A stretch of DNA of 64,000 bases from Cellulophaga sp. 20_2_10 (GCF_023476645.1 NZ_JAMCOJ010000001.1:186001-250000); one strand, 5' to 3'. Positions 1 through 9,093 are shown, numbered from the stretch's first letter. Notes: a model not told the origin generated them from the sequence alone. Made by a program: numbers and translations.

Positions 1-43
1 TAAATTAGGGAAAGAAGCCATCACTATTAGAGTTATTAAATAA
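1..43 (+). CDS. 3' end of an unidentified gene (partial)
   Basis: From base 2 an open frame reads KLGKEAITIRVIK and stops at TAA 41-43, one base before the ATG of the next gene. The composition looks like a real C-terminus and the tight junction suggests an operon with the alkylation-repair gene downstream. Thirteen residues are too few to name a family, and a chance open frame this short is possible. Confidence 0.4.
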   Translation, partial: KLGKEAITIRVIK

Positions 44-44
44 T

Positions 45-743
45 ATGCAAAACTATCTTCAAGAAATAGAAACAATCACTTCTAAAGCAGGTGAAACAGT
101 TCCTTTACAAAGGAAAGCTTTTAATGCTGGCTTTAGTTTTAGCCTTTTAACTTTTAGTGAACAACTAGAGATATGGAATTATATCTGGACGAACACAAAA
201 GTGTATAGAGCAGAAATGTTTTGTTTGTATTTCTTGGAGGAGCATATTAAAAACAAAGAAGAAATGCTGACCACTTGGTCAACGATTAGAGTATGGCAAG
301 ACAAAATTAATCGTTGGGAAACAAGTGATAGTATTTCAAAAATATATGCGCAATTAGTAGAATATGATGCAGCACTAATTTTGCCAACGTATAAAAAATG
401 GAATACTTCTAAAAACCCATGGCATAGAAGGCAAAGTATAGTAGGTTTACTTTATTATAGCGCACATAGAAAGCACTATTTACCTTTTCAGGTACTTATA
501 GATTTGGTAGCACCTTTAATTTCTGACAAAGCGTATTATGTAGAGAAAGGAGTAGGTTGGACGCTTAGAGAAATAGGAAATATATACCCTAAAGAGCAGG
601 AAGCATTTCTATTTAAAAATGCAACTAAAATTTGTGCTTATGGATATAGTGCAGGTACAGAAAAATGGGATAAAACAAAACGAGAAAAACTGAAGGAAAT
701 TAGAAAAGTGGGAAGAGTTTTAAACCGCAAAAGTTCAATTTAA
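45..743 (+). CDS. AlkD-like DNA alkylation repair protein
   Basis: Predicted DNA glycosylase that removes alkylated bases (3-methyladenine, 7-methylguanine type lesions). The 232-residue length fits AlkD-family HEAT-like repeat proteins. The late segment WHRRQSIVGLLYY, followed about 45 residues on by VEKGVGWTLREIG, matches the conserved helical repeats lining the DNA cleft in this family. It has no signal peptide or membrane segment, so it should act on DNA in the cytoplasm. The ATG at 45 lies one base after an upstream stop, and the haloalkane dehalogenase gene starts 21 bases after this stop, so co-transcription is likely. Family membership is seen by motif resemblance; lesion specificity is inferred. 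Confidence 0.8.
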   Translation: MQNYLQEIETITSKAGETVPLQRKAFNAGFSFSLLTFSEQLEIWNYIWTNTKVYRAEMFCLYFLEEHIKNKEEMLTTWSTIRVWQDKINRWETSDSISKIYAQLVEYDAALILPTYKKWNTSKNPWHRRQSIVGLLYYSAHRKHYLPFQVLIDLVAPLISDKAYYVEKGVGWTLREIGNIYPKEQEAFLFKNATKICAYGYSAGTEKWDKTKREKLKEIRKVGRVLNRKSSI

Positions 744-764
744 AAATTTAAAAAGTAAAAAAAT

Positions 765-1667
765 ATGACAAACAAAAAACAGATATCAGCAGCGTTTCCT
801 TTTGAGTCTAAATTTCAAGAAGTATTAGATTCTAAAATGCATTATGTAGATGAAGGAGATAAAAATTCAGAACATACTTTTTTACTAATACACGGTAATC
901 CTACATCCAGTTATTTATGGCGTAATATTATTCCGTATGTAAGTCCGTTAGGTCGTGTAGTTGTTCCAGATCTTATTGGAATGGGCAAATCTGACAAGCC
1001 AGATATAGACTACACATTAAAAGATCACATTGCTTATTTAGATGCATTTGTTGAAAAGTTAGGGCTAAAAAACGTCATCCTTGTAATACAAGATTGGGGT
1101 TCTGGTTTAGGTTTCAATTATGCCAATCAGCATAGAGAAAATGTAAAAGCGATTGTGTTTTTTGAAGCTATGGTTCAAGTTTCTTATTGGAAAAATACAA
1201 CTAAAGAGACCGAAACTCTATTCAAAAAATTCCGTGACCCTGTAGAAGGACATGAAATGATTGTTAAAAACAACTTCTTTATTGAAGCTATGCTACCTAT
1301 GATGGCAGGCAGAGAATTAACTAAAGAAGAAATGGACCATTACCGAGCTCCTTATTTGGAAGAAAAGAGTCGTAAACCACTGTTTATGTGGCCAGGTCAA
1401 ATTTCGTTTGATGGTGTTCCAAAATTCACTACAGATATAGTTAATTCATATAATGAATACCACAAAAATTCAGACGTTCCTAAGTTGCTCTTTTATGCAG
1501 AACCAGGACTCATAATTAACCGAAAATTAGGTGAGCATATAGCTGAAACTTGGAAAAATGTTACTGCAGTAGATTTAGGTGAAGGAAAGCATTATCTACA
1601 AGAATCACATCCACACGAAATTGGGGAAGGTATTGTAGATTGGTATAAAAAAACATTAAATAAATAA
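765..1667 (+). CDS. haloalkane dehalogenase (alpha/beta hydrolase)
   Basis: Hydrolyses carbon-halogen bonds of haloalkanes to an alcohol plus halide. All catalytic features of the DhaA/LinB type are visible: the HGNPTSSYLWR motif with halide-binding Asn45, the QDWGS nucleophile elbow with Asp110 and halide-binding Trp111, Glu134 in FFEAM, and the base His276 in GKHYLQE. The length of 300 residues is typical and there is no signal peptide, so it is cytoplasmic. The catalytic Glu after beta-6 places it with the DhaA/LinB group rather than the DhlA group. It lies between an AlkD-like glycosylase and a small membrane protein with short gaps (21 and 9 bases). Natural substrates could be algal halocarbons, which is inference. 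Confidence 0.92.
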   Translation: MTNKKQISAAFPFESKFQEVLDSKMHYVDEGDKNSEHTFLLIHGNPTSSYLWRNIIPYVSPLGRVVVPDLIGMGKSDKPDIDYTLKDHIAYLDAFVEKLGLKNVILVIQDWGSGLGFNYANQHRENVKAIVFFEAMVQVSYWKNTTKETETLFKKFRDPVEGHEMIVKNNFFIEAMLPMMAGRELTKEEMDHYRAPYLEEKSRKPLFMWPGQISFDGVPKFTTDIVNSYNEYHKNSDVPKLLFYAEPGLIINRKLGEHIAETWKNVTAVDLGEGKHYLQESHPHEIGEGIVDWYKKTLNK

Positions 1668-1676
1668 AAGATAAAA

Positions 1677-2120
1677 ATGAAAACCAATTTTAGTTTAAAA
1701 CAGTTTGCCATAATCACACTAATAACCAGTATTTGGATACATATTTCAGAAGTTTTACGTGCTGTTTTATTAGTATTCCCTAGAATGGAATCTTTTTTTG
1801 AAGGTAAAATGGTAATAGGGCAGATGGCACTTAAAAATATGGTTGTCTGGACCTTATGGGATACGCTGTTAACTATTATATTGGTTTTCATTTTTTGGCT
1901 TTGTGCTAAAGCTTTTGGCAACACTACTAAAGCTATTTTTATAAGTGCAACTGTAACAGCTTGGGCAACTATTGGCATATTTTGGATAGCAACTGTTAAT
2001 ACAGGTTTAGGAGAATGGTCTACAGGCTTTTTGGCGATACTATTTGCTTGGATTGGTCTCTTAATAGGTGCATTTATAGCCTCTAAGCTATATAAGACAG
2101 AACGTTGGGTTAGTAAGTAA
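1677..2120 (+). CDS. small membrane protein of unknown function
   Basis: A 147-residue protein with about four hydrophobic segments, roughly residues 8-30, 55-78, 85-107 and 115-137, and a basic C-terminal tail (KLYKTERWVSK). I do not recognise the family. It begins nine bases after the haloalkane dehalogenase stop, so it is probably the last gene of that operon. The fourth segment has small-residue packing (WIGLLIGAFIAS). Nothing in the sequence indicates a catalytic function; a role linked to the dehalogenase is guesswork from position only. Confidence 0.65.
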   Translation: MKTNFSLKQFAIITLITSIWIHISEVLRAVLLVFPRMESFFEGKMVIGQMALKNMVVWTLWDTLLTIILVFIFWLCAKAFGNTTKAIFISATVTAWATIGIFWIATVNTGLGEWSTGFLAILFAWIGLLIGAFIASKLYKTERWVSK

Positions 2121-2184
2121 AGTTTTATTTTGCTTACTTATTCTGAATTTTATCTAAAAAGGAGAATTCTAATAATGACCTTGG

Positions 2185-2691
2185 CCTCATAACCCCGAAG
2201 CTTCGGGGTGGTAAAACAATAAGGTGAAGTGAGTGTAAATATTTTAGGCTATACAAATGCAATGATCCAGTGGATGATTGGATTTGGATACAACACTTTA
2301 CTAAATGTTAGTTTCAAATCGTATTTAACTAAAAATGTACTTTGGGTACATTTTCTTAACGTTAAATAGTCTAAAATATCCAATTTTATAAAATTTATGT
2401 ACTTAATAGCCAATCCATGAGAATCGCGTATTTAAAAATTTCTGTATCTAATAATTACAGGATACTCAAATTATGGGCAGTATGCATTTTGTTGTATTTA
2501 TATAGTTACTTGTGTTTTTATAACTTTTAGTGAAATTCTTTTAATCTCATAATTAATAACAAATAAACTTTTGCATAATTAGATTAACAAAATTAAAAAG
2601 ATTCTAATGAAGCCACAATTAGCTTGTACATAATTACTAGATATAAACCTAAAGTTGTTCTATCATTAATTATGTCAAACATCGCCCAAAA
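2185..2691 (+). repeat. long non-coding direct repeat, copy 1 (left boundary of accessory segment)
   Basis: About 507 bases that recur in the same orientation at 10290-10761. The first 43 bases (2185-2227) are identical to 10290-10332 and include the perfect 16-bp palindrome CCCCGAAGCTTCGGGG at 2193-2208. Further blocks are shared up to ATCGCCCAAAA at 2681-2691, separated by substitutions and short indels; copy 1 carries about 23 extra bases near 2485-2507. No long frame is open through both copies, so this is non-coding. The two copies bracket the regulator, GH16 and NTPase genes. Confidence 0.85.
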
Positions 2692-2852
2692 TGTAACCGT
2701 TAATTTAAAATTGACATTTCGAGTTACGGTAAAAAACTCTTGATTTATTAATGTTTAAAGGAGGTAAGGAAGTTTACTAAAAATATAGCTAACAATTTAA
2801 AACTGCTAAAAAAGTATTTTTTTGGAATAATGCTAAATTAAAATTACCATTT

Positions 2853-3215
2853 TTATTTTTTTAGCATTGCTTCATTTATTGATGATTCTAAAATCACAAG
2901 ATCAAAAATCTTCTCTATTGCATTTTTAGACTCTTTACTTATTACTTCTAAATTTTTAAGCTTTGTATATTTTGCATCCAAATTTTTAAAATCTGGATCA
3001 TCACTATTTGTAGTGTAGATTAACTTATTAGTTAATTCTTCTATTCCAATATTTAAAGCATTAGCTAGCTTAAAAATTGTTTTAGCTGATGGTTTGGCTT
3101 TGTTATTTTCATATCTACCTATTTGTACATAAGAAACCCCATAAATTTTATCAAGCTCTATTAAATTTAAATTTCTCTCTGCTCTTAATTTCTTGAGTTT
3201 ATCTCCTAATTTCAT
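2853..3215 (-). CDS. XRE-family helix-turn-helix regulator
   Basis: A 120-residue protein with a Cro/C1-type helix-turn-helix in residues 1-65: LGDKLKKLRAERNLNLIELD, then GVSYVQIGRYENNKAKPSAKT and FKLANALNIGIEEL. The C-terminal half is charged and helical, perhaps for dimerisation (KNLEVISKESKNAIEKIFDL). It is probably a DNA-binding repressor. It stands alone, divergent from the GH16 gene across a 666-base AT-rich spacer containing an inverted repeat that could be its operator. It could control itself, the GH16 gene or the defence-like operon; the target is not shown by sequence. Confidence 0.85.
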   Translation of the reverse strand: MKLGDKLKKLRAERNLNLIELDKIYGVSYVQIGRYENNKAKPSAKTIFKLANALNIGIEELTNKLIYTTNSDDPDFKNLDAKYTKLKNLEVISKESKNAIEKIFDLVILESSINEAMLKK

Positions 3216-3288
3216 TATATTTTGTTTATTTGATAAAAATTAACGAGTTTTAACTAGTTGTGATGTTTTGGTTTATGTAGTTTTTGAA

Positions 3289-3337
3289 ATATTGAATATA
3301 TGCCTATATTAACTGTAAATATTGGTATATTCAATAT
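3289..3337. promoter_or_regulatory. inverted repeat upstream of the XRE gene (candidate operator)
   Basis: ATATTGAATATA at 3289-3300 has its exact reverse complement TATATTCAATAT at 3326-3337, with a 25-base spacer. The site lies 74-122 bases upstream of the XRE start codon. XRE repressors often bind such dyads for autoregulation. In DNA this AT-rich a chance 12-base match is possible. Confidence 0.35.
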
Positions 3338-3794
3338 AAAAAATATAAGCAATAGAAATATTAAAATCTAATACAATTTAGTAGTTTTTAGTATAAAGGT
3401 TGTAATAATATTGTTTAGATACAATGACTTAAAAGTATATATTAATTAAACTCTTGACATATGAATAATTACAAGATTAAAGATAAGAAACTAATAATTT
3501 CTATTGATTATGTAGTTATTTTAATTGTTAAACGACTTTGTTATTTGTTAATGTACGTATTGTTATGCTAAATTAAATGTATTCTGCCTGAAGCATTAAC
3601 TCAATTCTTAATATTATTAACCTTATTGAGGTTGTGCTAATTTGCTTATAATTAAAACAGAACTTTGGCTTTATTAGGATACTCATTTTTAAAAGCCAGT
3701 AATTTTTAGTACAGCAATTTTACATTCTACTTTTAATAAGTACCAAATTAACTAACACTAACACTATTTTAACAGGCTTCCTTTTTAAATTATT
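3338..3794. other. AT-rich intergenic spacer, no gene seen
   Basis: Between the XRE dyad and the GH16 promoter candidate I see no open frame with protein-like composition, no RNA gene and no strong hairpin. It is very AT-rich with many stop codons in every frame. Confidence 0.5.
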
Positions 3795-3820
3795 TTGTAA
3801 TACATTTCTTACTATATTTG
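3795..3820 (+). promoter_or_regulatory. candidate Bacteroidota promoter of the GH16 gene
   Basis: TTG at 3795-3797 and TATATTTG at 3813-3820 match the TTG / TAnnTTTG form used by the primary sigma factor of this phylum, although the 15-base spacer is slightly short. The start codon is about 60 bases downstream. Confidence 0.4.
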
Positions 3821-3881
3821 ATTTTTTAGATGAAATTATAATCATCACTAATAAAAAAATTAGTTATAAAAATCAAAAATT

Positions 3882-5315
3882 ATGAAAACAAAAAAACTAC
3901 AATTAAGTTTTCTTTTAGTATGTGTTTGCTTGTTGGGCTACAGTCAAAAACCTAAAGGACAAACATCAAATCCAAATGATAATTTTAAATTATTAAACGA
4001 TTTTTCTGATGAATTTAATACAGGAAATATTAATTGGAACAAATGGAGTAAAACAGCTAATTTACCCAGTACAAAAGCTTGGAAATGGAATAACAATGCT
4101 AATGCTAAATCTGTAAATTTTAGTGGAGAACGTGCTGTTGAGTTAACTATGCGTCAAAATGCAAATAATGCTATAGATGGTATTACTTATTTTAAAAGTG
4201 GCTGTTTACAATCTATTAAACAATTGCCTAAAAACTTTGTAGGTTATGTCGAATCTAGAATTTATGGTGCAGAAATTAATTCTCCAAAAGCTACAGGTCT
4301 TGACAAAAATAGAGGCGTATGTCCTTCTTTTTGGTTATACAGTAAGTTTTTTGATAATAAACCAATTGGAGAAGCTGTTTATACAGAAATTGATATAGTA
4401 GAACTACAGCAATTTGATTATGACCCTAATGGCCCAGTTGGGCACCAGCAAGATTTTATTACAGATGCAGAATCTAATCTACACTTAGTAAAAAAGGCAA
4501 GTTTTGGTAGAGATTGGTTTAGACCAAAAGAACCAAAAGCAAGAGCTACCCAATTAAATAAGTATGAGTTGCCTGGCAAATTTGATCCTACAAAAGGTTG
4601 GCATACCTATGGTTGCGAAATTACGCCTACTAAATTATACTTTTATGTAGACGGAAAAAGAGTAGGTAAGGCTTTAAATAATACATACTGGAGTGATAAT
4701 CCTATGTATGTTATAGCATCATTAGGGTTAAGAGTACCTTTTGTAGCGTTTCAGGGCAATGTATTTGAGCCTGTTAACCCAGAAGTAAACCCTAGAGCAA
4801 AAAAAAATATAGATGAAATGCCAGTATCTATGCAAGTAGATTATATAAGAGTTTGGAAAAAAGAGGGTGCAGGAGGAGCTAGTAATGCTATAGACAGTAA
4901 CTGCTCATCAGCTACAACTTGGAAAAAATCAGGGAATTTTTTAATAGGAGACAAGGTAAAGCTTAACAATGCTATTTATGAACTAAAAACAGGTAATGGT
5001 ACTTGTAGACCAGGTGGCGCTTCTAATTGTTCTGTAAATCAATGGACTAAAGTTTTAGATTGTACATCTAATAGCAGTATTATTAATAATGACTCAGGAA
5101 CAGTATATCCAAACCCTGCTAATACAGTAGTTAATGTTGTAGCTAGTAAAGGAGATTTTATTAGAATAATTACTTCTGTAGGCACAGTAGTACGTACTGT
5201 AAAGGCTAAAAATAGTACAACTGTAATTAATATTTCTGCATTACCAGCAGGTTTATATACTGTTACAATTACTGGTAACAATAAAAATGAAACAAAACAA
5301 TTGCTTATTAATTAG
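3882..5315 (+). CDS. secreted GH16 glycoside hydrolase, kappa-carrageenase-like, with T9SS sorting domain
   Basis: Endo-acting hydrolase of a sulfated red-algal galactan, exported to or beyond the cell surface. Residues 1-22 form a signal peptide. Residues ~36-328 form a GH16 domain with catalytic motif EIDIVE (Glu169, Asp171, Glu174), the ExDxxE form seen in kappa-carrageenases, agarases and porphyranases. SGCLQS, GYVESRIYGA, RGVCPSFWLYS, the post-motif ELQQ and MQVDYIRVW resemble kappa-carrageenases most; furcellaran hydrolase is the main alternative. Residues ~340-394 hold a Cys/Trp-rich module (CSSATTW, VNQWTKVLDC) reminiscent of small carbohydrate-binding modules. Residues ~408-477 are a type A T9SS sorting domain (VYPNPANTVVNV to LPAGLYTVTI). 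No SusC/SusD pair or sulfatase accompanies it, so it is not in a typical polysaccharide utilisation locus. Confidence 0.88.
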   Translation: MKTKKLQLSFLLVCVCLLGYSQKPKGQTSNPNDNFKLLNDFSDEFNTGNINWNKWSKTANLPSTKAWKWNNNANAKSVNFSGERAVELTMRQNANNAIDGITYFKSGCLQSIKQLPKNFVGYVESRIYGAEINSPKATGLDKNRGVCPSFWLYSKFFDNKPIGEAVYTEIDIVELQQFDYDPNGPVGHQQDFITDAESNLHLVKKASFGRDWFRPKEPKARATQLNKYELPGKFDPTKGWHTYGCEITPTKLYFYVDGKRVGKALNNTYWSDNPMYVIASLGLRVPFVAFQGNVFEPVNPEVNPRAKKNIDEMPVSMQVDYIRVWKKEGAGGASNAIDSNCSSATTWKKSGNFLIGDKVKLNNAIYELKTGNGTCRPGGASNCSVNQWTKVLDCTSNSSIINNDSGTVYPNPANTVVNVVASKGDFIRIITSVGTVVRTVKAKNSTTVINISALPAGLYTVTITGNNKNETKQLLIN

Positions 5316-5345
5316 TTGAAAATCTACATAAATTAAATAATAAAG

Positions 5346-5379
5346 GCAGAATTAAGGTTAAACTTAATTCTGCTTTTTT
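5346..5379 (+). terminator. rho-independent terminator of the GH16 gene
   Basis: GCAGAATTAAG (5346-5356) pairs exactly with CTTAATTCTGC (5363-5373) over a six-base loop and is followed by six T. It starts 30 bases after the GH16 stop codon. Confidence 0.8.
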
Positions 5380-5523
5380 CTTCTCAAATGTTTCTTCTGT
5401 AGTGTTAATGAAACCGAATTTATGAGGTTCACGAATTCCTATAGAAAAAAATATATAAGTAATGAATAAACACTTTTTATGCGACGACGTAGGAGGGAAG
5501 CGTAATATGTGTGGAATGGTTTT

Positions 5524-8500
5524 TTAAGATATTAAATGAATAACTTTTTCCTTAGCTTCTATAAAGCTGTAAGGTTTTGATTTTGAATTAACATAACTAT
5601 TGTTTGAAACACCTATTAATAAATTAATATAAAACAAGTCAGAACCACTTTGCATTAATTCATCCTTAATTTCATTTAAAATTTTAATTATTGATTTATA
5701 ACCTTCGTCAGTAATTGATAAATTTGATATATATGAATTATAAAAAGTTCTCAAATGATGACCATCAAATCTATCTAATTTATCATCATAAAATAAATGA
5801 TAAAGTTGTTTTAAAATATTATAATCTTTTATGTTATCATAGTTCGAAAAAGAAATAAATCTAACTGAAGGTTTAGAACCATTTTCTTTGTTTTCTTTCA
5901 ATAAGTACTCTAATGCATACTCGTTATTAAATAGAAATAGTATGCTTAATGCTTCTGTAACATAGTTTTTATTATCTGTATTCAAGTATTCTATAGACTT
6001 TTCTATACAGAATTTCTCTTCTTTAAATTTTTCACTTAATATTTTGATAGATGCCCAACAAATTCTACTATTTAAATCATCACAATAACTTTTTAATAAA
6101 TCATTACCTCTATATAAACTTGCAAATTTTTCAATTTTTTTATTTTCATTATATATTGATTCATCCTCTTTAAAAAACTCGGCAATTTCAGGATATACTT
6201 GATGTAATTCATTATCAATTGCGTATTGTATATGCTTAGATTTCACAAAAGAAAATAAATTATTCTTTTTTATATTTTGAATTATTCTTTGATTAAATAA
6301 GTTTTCATCGTTAATTTTATTTTTGACTTTTGTATAGCTATCCTCGTTAGTTGAATTTTCTAAATCAATGTATTCCAGTGAATTAAGTAAGAAATCTTTG
6401 CTTGAATTAATATTATATTTATCTATAAAGAACATGATTAATTTTAAATTATCATAGTCATTTTTATATGAAAAAGATTTGAGACTATGTAACTCTAATA
6501 TATTATCAAAATTAATTAACGAAGATTTCTCATTACACCATGACTGAATAATTTCTATTTGTTCTGGAGATATTAGGTAATTAACTTTTGAATAATCATA
6601 TCTCTCAATTAGTTGTTTTATTTGTCTATATCTAACAAAGTCATTTGACAATATTCCTATTATGTCCTCATAATTTAATTGCTTCCCATTTGTATTTAAA
6701 ATAATATTTTCAGTTAAAGCTATATGTGAGTCGAGATAATTACCATGACCATTGTTATCATACCATTTATGACTTATAGATCCAATTTTTTCAATGTCAA
6801 TTTTATTACCATTCTCTTTAAATAACTCTTTTATTTTAATAAATAATTCTTTTTTATTAAAAAGTATATCTAGATTATTCTGAACTTGAATTTTATATTC
6901 TAATTGCCATTTAATAGCATCTGCTTTTGTAAGAACAGGTTTCTCGAAAACAACATTTTTAGCAATCATTTCCTTGTGAAAATATTCAGCCAAATCTCGA
7001 TCGTTAGTATTACCTATATAATTTCTAAATTGCTCTATTTTTTTATGAGAAACATTTTGTGTTAAAATAGCATTAATTACTAATTCTAAAGTTTTCTTAT
7101 CAATGATTTTTGCTATAAAAAAATATACTTTTTCTAATTCATTATTATCAATTAAGAAATTAATGGATTCTTCCCTCTTATTACTCCTTATAATCAAATT
7201 AGAAATGAAGTTTCCTTGTATGTGATAAATTATTTCATCATTAATTAATAAAAGAAAATCTCTAATAAAATTTTCATCTTCTTTAATAAAACTAAGAGAC
7301 TTCTCAAGTACCTTGATTGCAAAATCATTATCAAAATCCAACCTATAATCATTTATGAAATAATGTTTTATGATTGACAAAAAGTTTTTTGAACTTTTTA
7401 AGTTTAAAATAATGTCTTTTAATTTATAACTATTACCTCTAATAACATTTTCACTATCCAGTCTTTGGTTTATATTAGAATCTCTAAGGAATTCCTCTTG
7501 TACATACCAAAATAGTTTATCAATATTGCTGTAATTTTGAATTAAAGTTAAAAGACTAGAATTTATCTGCTTGTTTGTTTCTTTTTTGAATAAAAGGAAA
7601 ATATCATTCAAATATTCCTCATTATCCATTGCGAGTTTTTTGAATTCTATTAAATTTATTATTTGTGATTTAATACCAATTTCTAATGAATCTTTTTTTA
7701 ATAAATCTAAAAACATTTTTTTAGTTTCATCCAATTTATTAAATGGTATATCAAAGTAAGAAAGTAGGTCCAATGCTGAAATTGTAACTCTATAATGTAA
7801 ATTATTCTTTTCAACAATATTTATTAAAAAATCAAAGTTCTTTTCACAATTTCCAAATTTGGCTAATTCACTTACCTCAATAGTTTTATTTGTTGTTATC
7901 CATAGAGTTTTATCAATACATTCTTTTTTAAAATAATCCTGAAATATAGCAACTCGTAGGTCTTTTATTCTATTTGAATCTGCTTTAAAAAGTAATTCTA
8001 CTTGATTTTCATTAAGCCAATCAATTAATTTTTTATATTGATCTGAATCTGTTCCTAATAAATTTATTAGAAAAGTTATTGAATTGAAAAATGAAGGATG
8101 TAATTCATTTAAATCTTTAATTTTTATGATATCTAAAATTTCATTGAAATTTTTATTAATTAATGAAGAAGCAACAAAATATTCTTGCACTTGTTTATAT
8201 TCAAAACTCCAATTATTTAATTTCTTGTTTCTTTTAATAAATGGATTATCAATAAAGTCTAAATGATCATCTCCTATTAAACTATTCAATTCAAATTCAT
8301 CTATATAATTTCTTTGCATTAGCTCATTTACAAAGGCAACAAGTTTCAATTCTCTCTTTAGTTTTGGAATATTAATCAACCTAACCTTTGCAAATTTTTC
8401 TTTTAAAGTTTCAAGTTGTTCATTTATAAATAAATCCCATATTTCAGAATCAGTATTTGGTAAACTCCCTTTTTCAATATAATATTTAGCAAATAAATTA

Positions 8501-9093
8501 AGAAAAAAGGGAGACTCTATATAATCTTTGTGGTTAGTATTTAAATTTAAAGAATCTAAATTTATACCAAATGTTTTTTTCAAGATTGAATAAGCTTGTG
8601 TACTATTTAAATTCTTAAGAAAAAAAACTTCGAAATCAGTAATTTTTACAAGATATTTCTCATAAATATTAGTCCTACAGCTAAGGACAAACTTTAAATT
8701 TAGATTATGATTTTTTATTATAAAAATTTCAAATTCAGATATAAAGTCTTGAATATTTGCAATTTCATCCAATCCATCTAATATAAAAATAATACTAGGA
8801 AGTTTTTTCCATTCTTCATAAGTAATTAAATCTTCAAAACTATTATTCTTTCTAAAGAATTTTAAATTTATTAATATCGGAATTATACCATTACTTTCTT
8901 TTTCTTTCCATAGCTCATTAAATAAATTTTTTAATTCTGTGGTTTTTCCAATACCAGGATTCCCTAAAAGAATTATCTTATTAAATTCGAAAATCACATC
9001 AGAAAGCCCTTTATTTTCATCTTCGTTAAAAACAAGTGATTCTATAGAATCATTACTCGTCTTGCTTATGTATCTTTTTTCGTAGTGATTCAT
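5524..9093 (-). CDS. NACHT/STAND-family NTPase with long helical C-terminal region (candidate defence protein)
   Basis: A 1189-residue signal-transduction NTPase. The nucleotide-binding core is near the N-terminus: Walker A GNPGIGKT at 44-51, Walker B IIFILDGLDE at 101-110 (Asp106, Asp109, Glu110) and the strand FVLSCRTN at 135-142, together the NACHT signature. Residues ~200-320 resemble the winged-helix segment (FFLNLFAKYY, YKQVQEYFVASSL). From ~330 to the end it is Leu/Asn/Lys-rich and helical, as in HEAT- or TPR-like sensor regions. There is no effector domain at the N-terminus. It overlaps the upstream metallophosphoesterase gene by four bases (ATGA), so the two are translationally coupled and the esterase may be the effector. 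It looks AT-richer than the flanking core genes, fitting acquisition. The defence role is inferred from architecture. Confidence 0.8.
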   Translation of the reverse strand: MNHYEKRYISKTSNDSIESLVFNEDENKGLSDVIFEFNKIILLGNPGIGKTTELKNLFNELWKEKESNGIIPILINLKFFRKNNSFEDLITYEEWKKLPSIIFILDGLDEIANIQDFISEFEIFIIKNHNLNLKFVLSCRTNIYEKYLVKITDFEVFFLKNLNSTQAYSILKKTFGINLDSLNLNTNHKDYIESPFFLNLFAKYYIEKGSLPNTDSEIWDLFINEQLETLKEKFAKVRLINIPKLKRELKLVAFVNELMQRNYIDEFELNSLIGDDHLDFIDNPFIKRNKKLNNWSFEYKQVQEYFVASSLINKNFNEILDIIKIKDLNELHPSFFNSITFLINLLGTDSDQYKKLIDWLNENQVELLFKADSNRIKDLRVAIFQDYFKKECIDKTLWITTNKTIEVSELAKFGNCEKNFDFLINIVEKNNLHYRVTISALDLLSYFDIPFNKLDETKKMFLDLLKKDSLEIGIKSQIINLIEFKKLAMDNEEYLNDIFLLFKKETNKQINSSLLTLIQNYSNIDKLFWYVQEEFLRDSNINQRLDSENVIRGNSYKLKDIILNLKSSKNFLSIIKHYFINDYRLDFDNDFAIKVLEKSLSFIKEDENFIRDFLLLINDEIIYHIQGNFISNLIIRSNKREESINFLIDNNELEKVYFFIAKIIDKKTLELVINAILTQNVSHKKIEQFRNYIGNTNDRDLAEYFHKEMIAKNVVFEKPVLTKADAIKWQLEYKIQVQNNLDILFNKKELFIKIKELFKENGNKIDIEKIGSISHKWYDNNGHGNYLDSHIALTENIILNTNGKQLNYEDIIGILSNDFVRYRQIKQLIERYDYSKVNYLISPEQIEIIQSWCNEKSSLINFDNILELHSLKSFSYKNDYDNLKLIMFFIDKYNINSSKDFLLNSLEYIDLENSTNEDSYTKVKNKINDENLFNQRIIQNIKKNNLFSFVKSKHIQYAIDNELHQVYPEIAEFFKEDESIYNENKKIEKFASLYRGNDLLKSYCDDLNSRICWASIKILSEKFKEEKFCIEKSIEYLNTDNKNYVTEALSILFLFNNEYALEYLLKENKENGSKPSVRFISFSNYDNIKDYNILKQLYHLFYDDKLDRFDGHHLRTFYNSYISNLSITDEGYKSIIKILNEIKDELMQSGSDLFYINLLIGVSNNSYVNSKSKPYSFIEAKEKVIHLIS

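Noticed and set aside
5039-5281. Antisense open frame of 80 codons under the GH16 C-terminal domain.
   Set aside because: It lies entirely opposite a well-supported T9SS sorting domain and shows no recognisable protein features; it is a shadow frame, like the many others opposite real genes.
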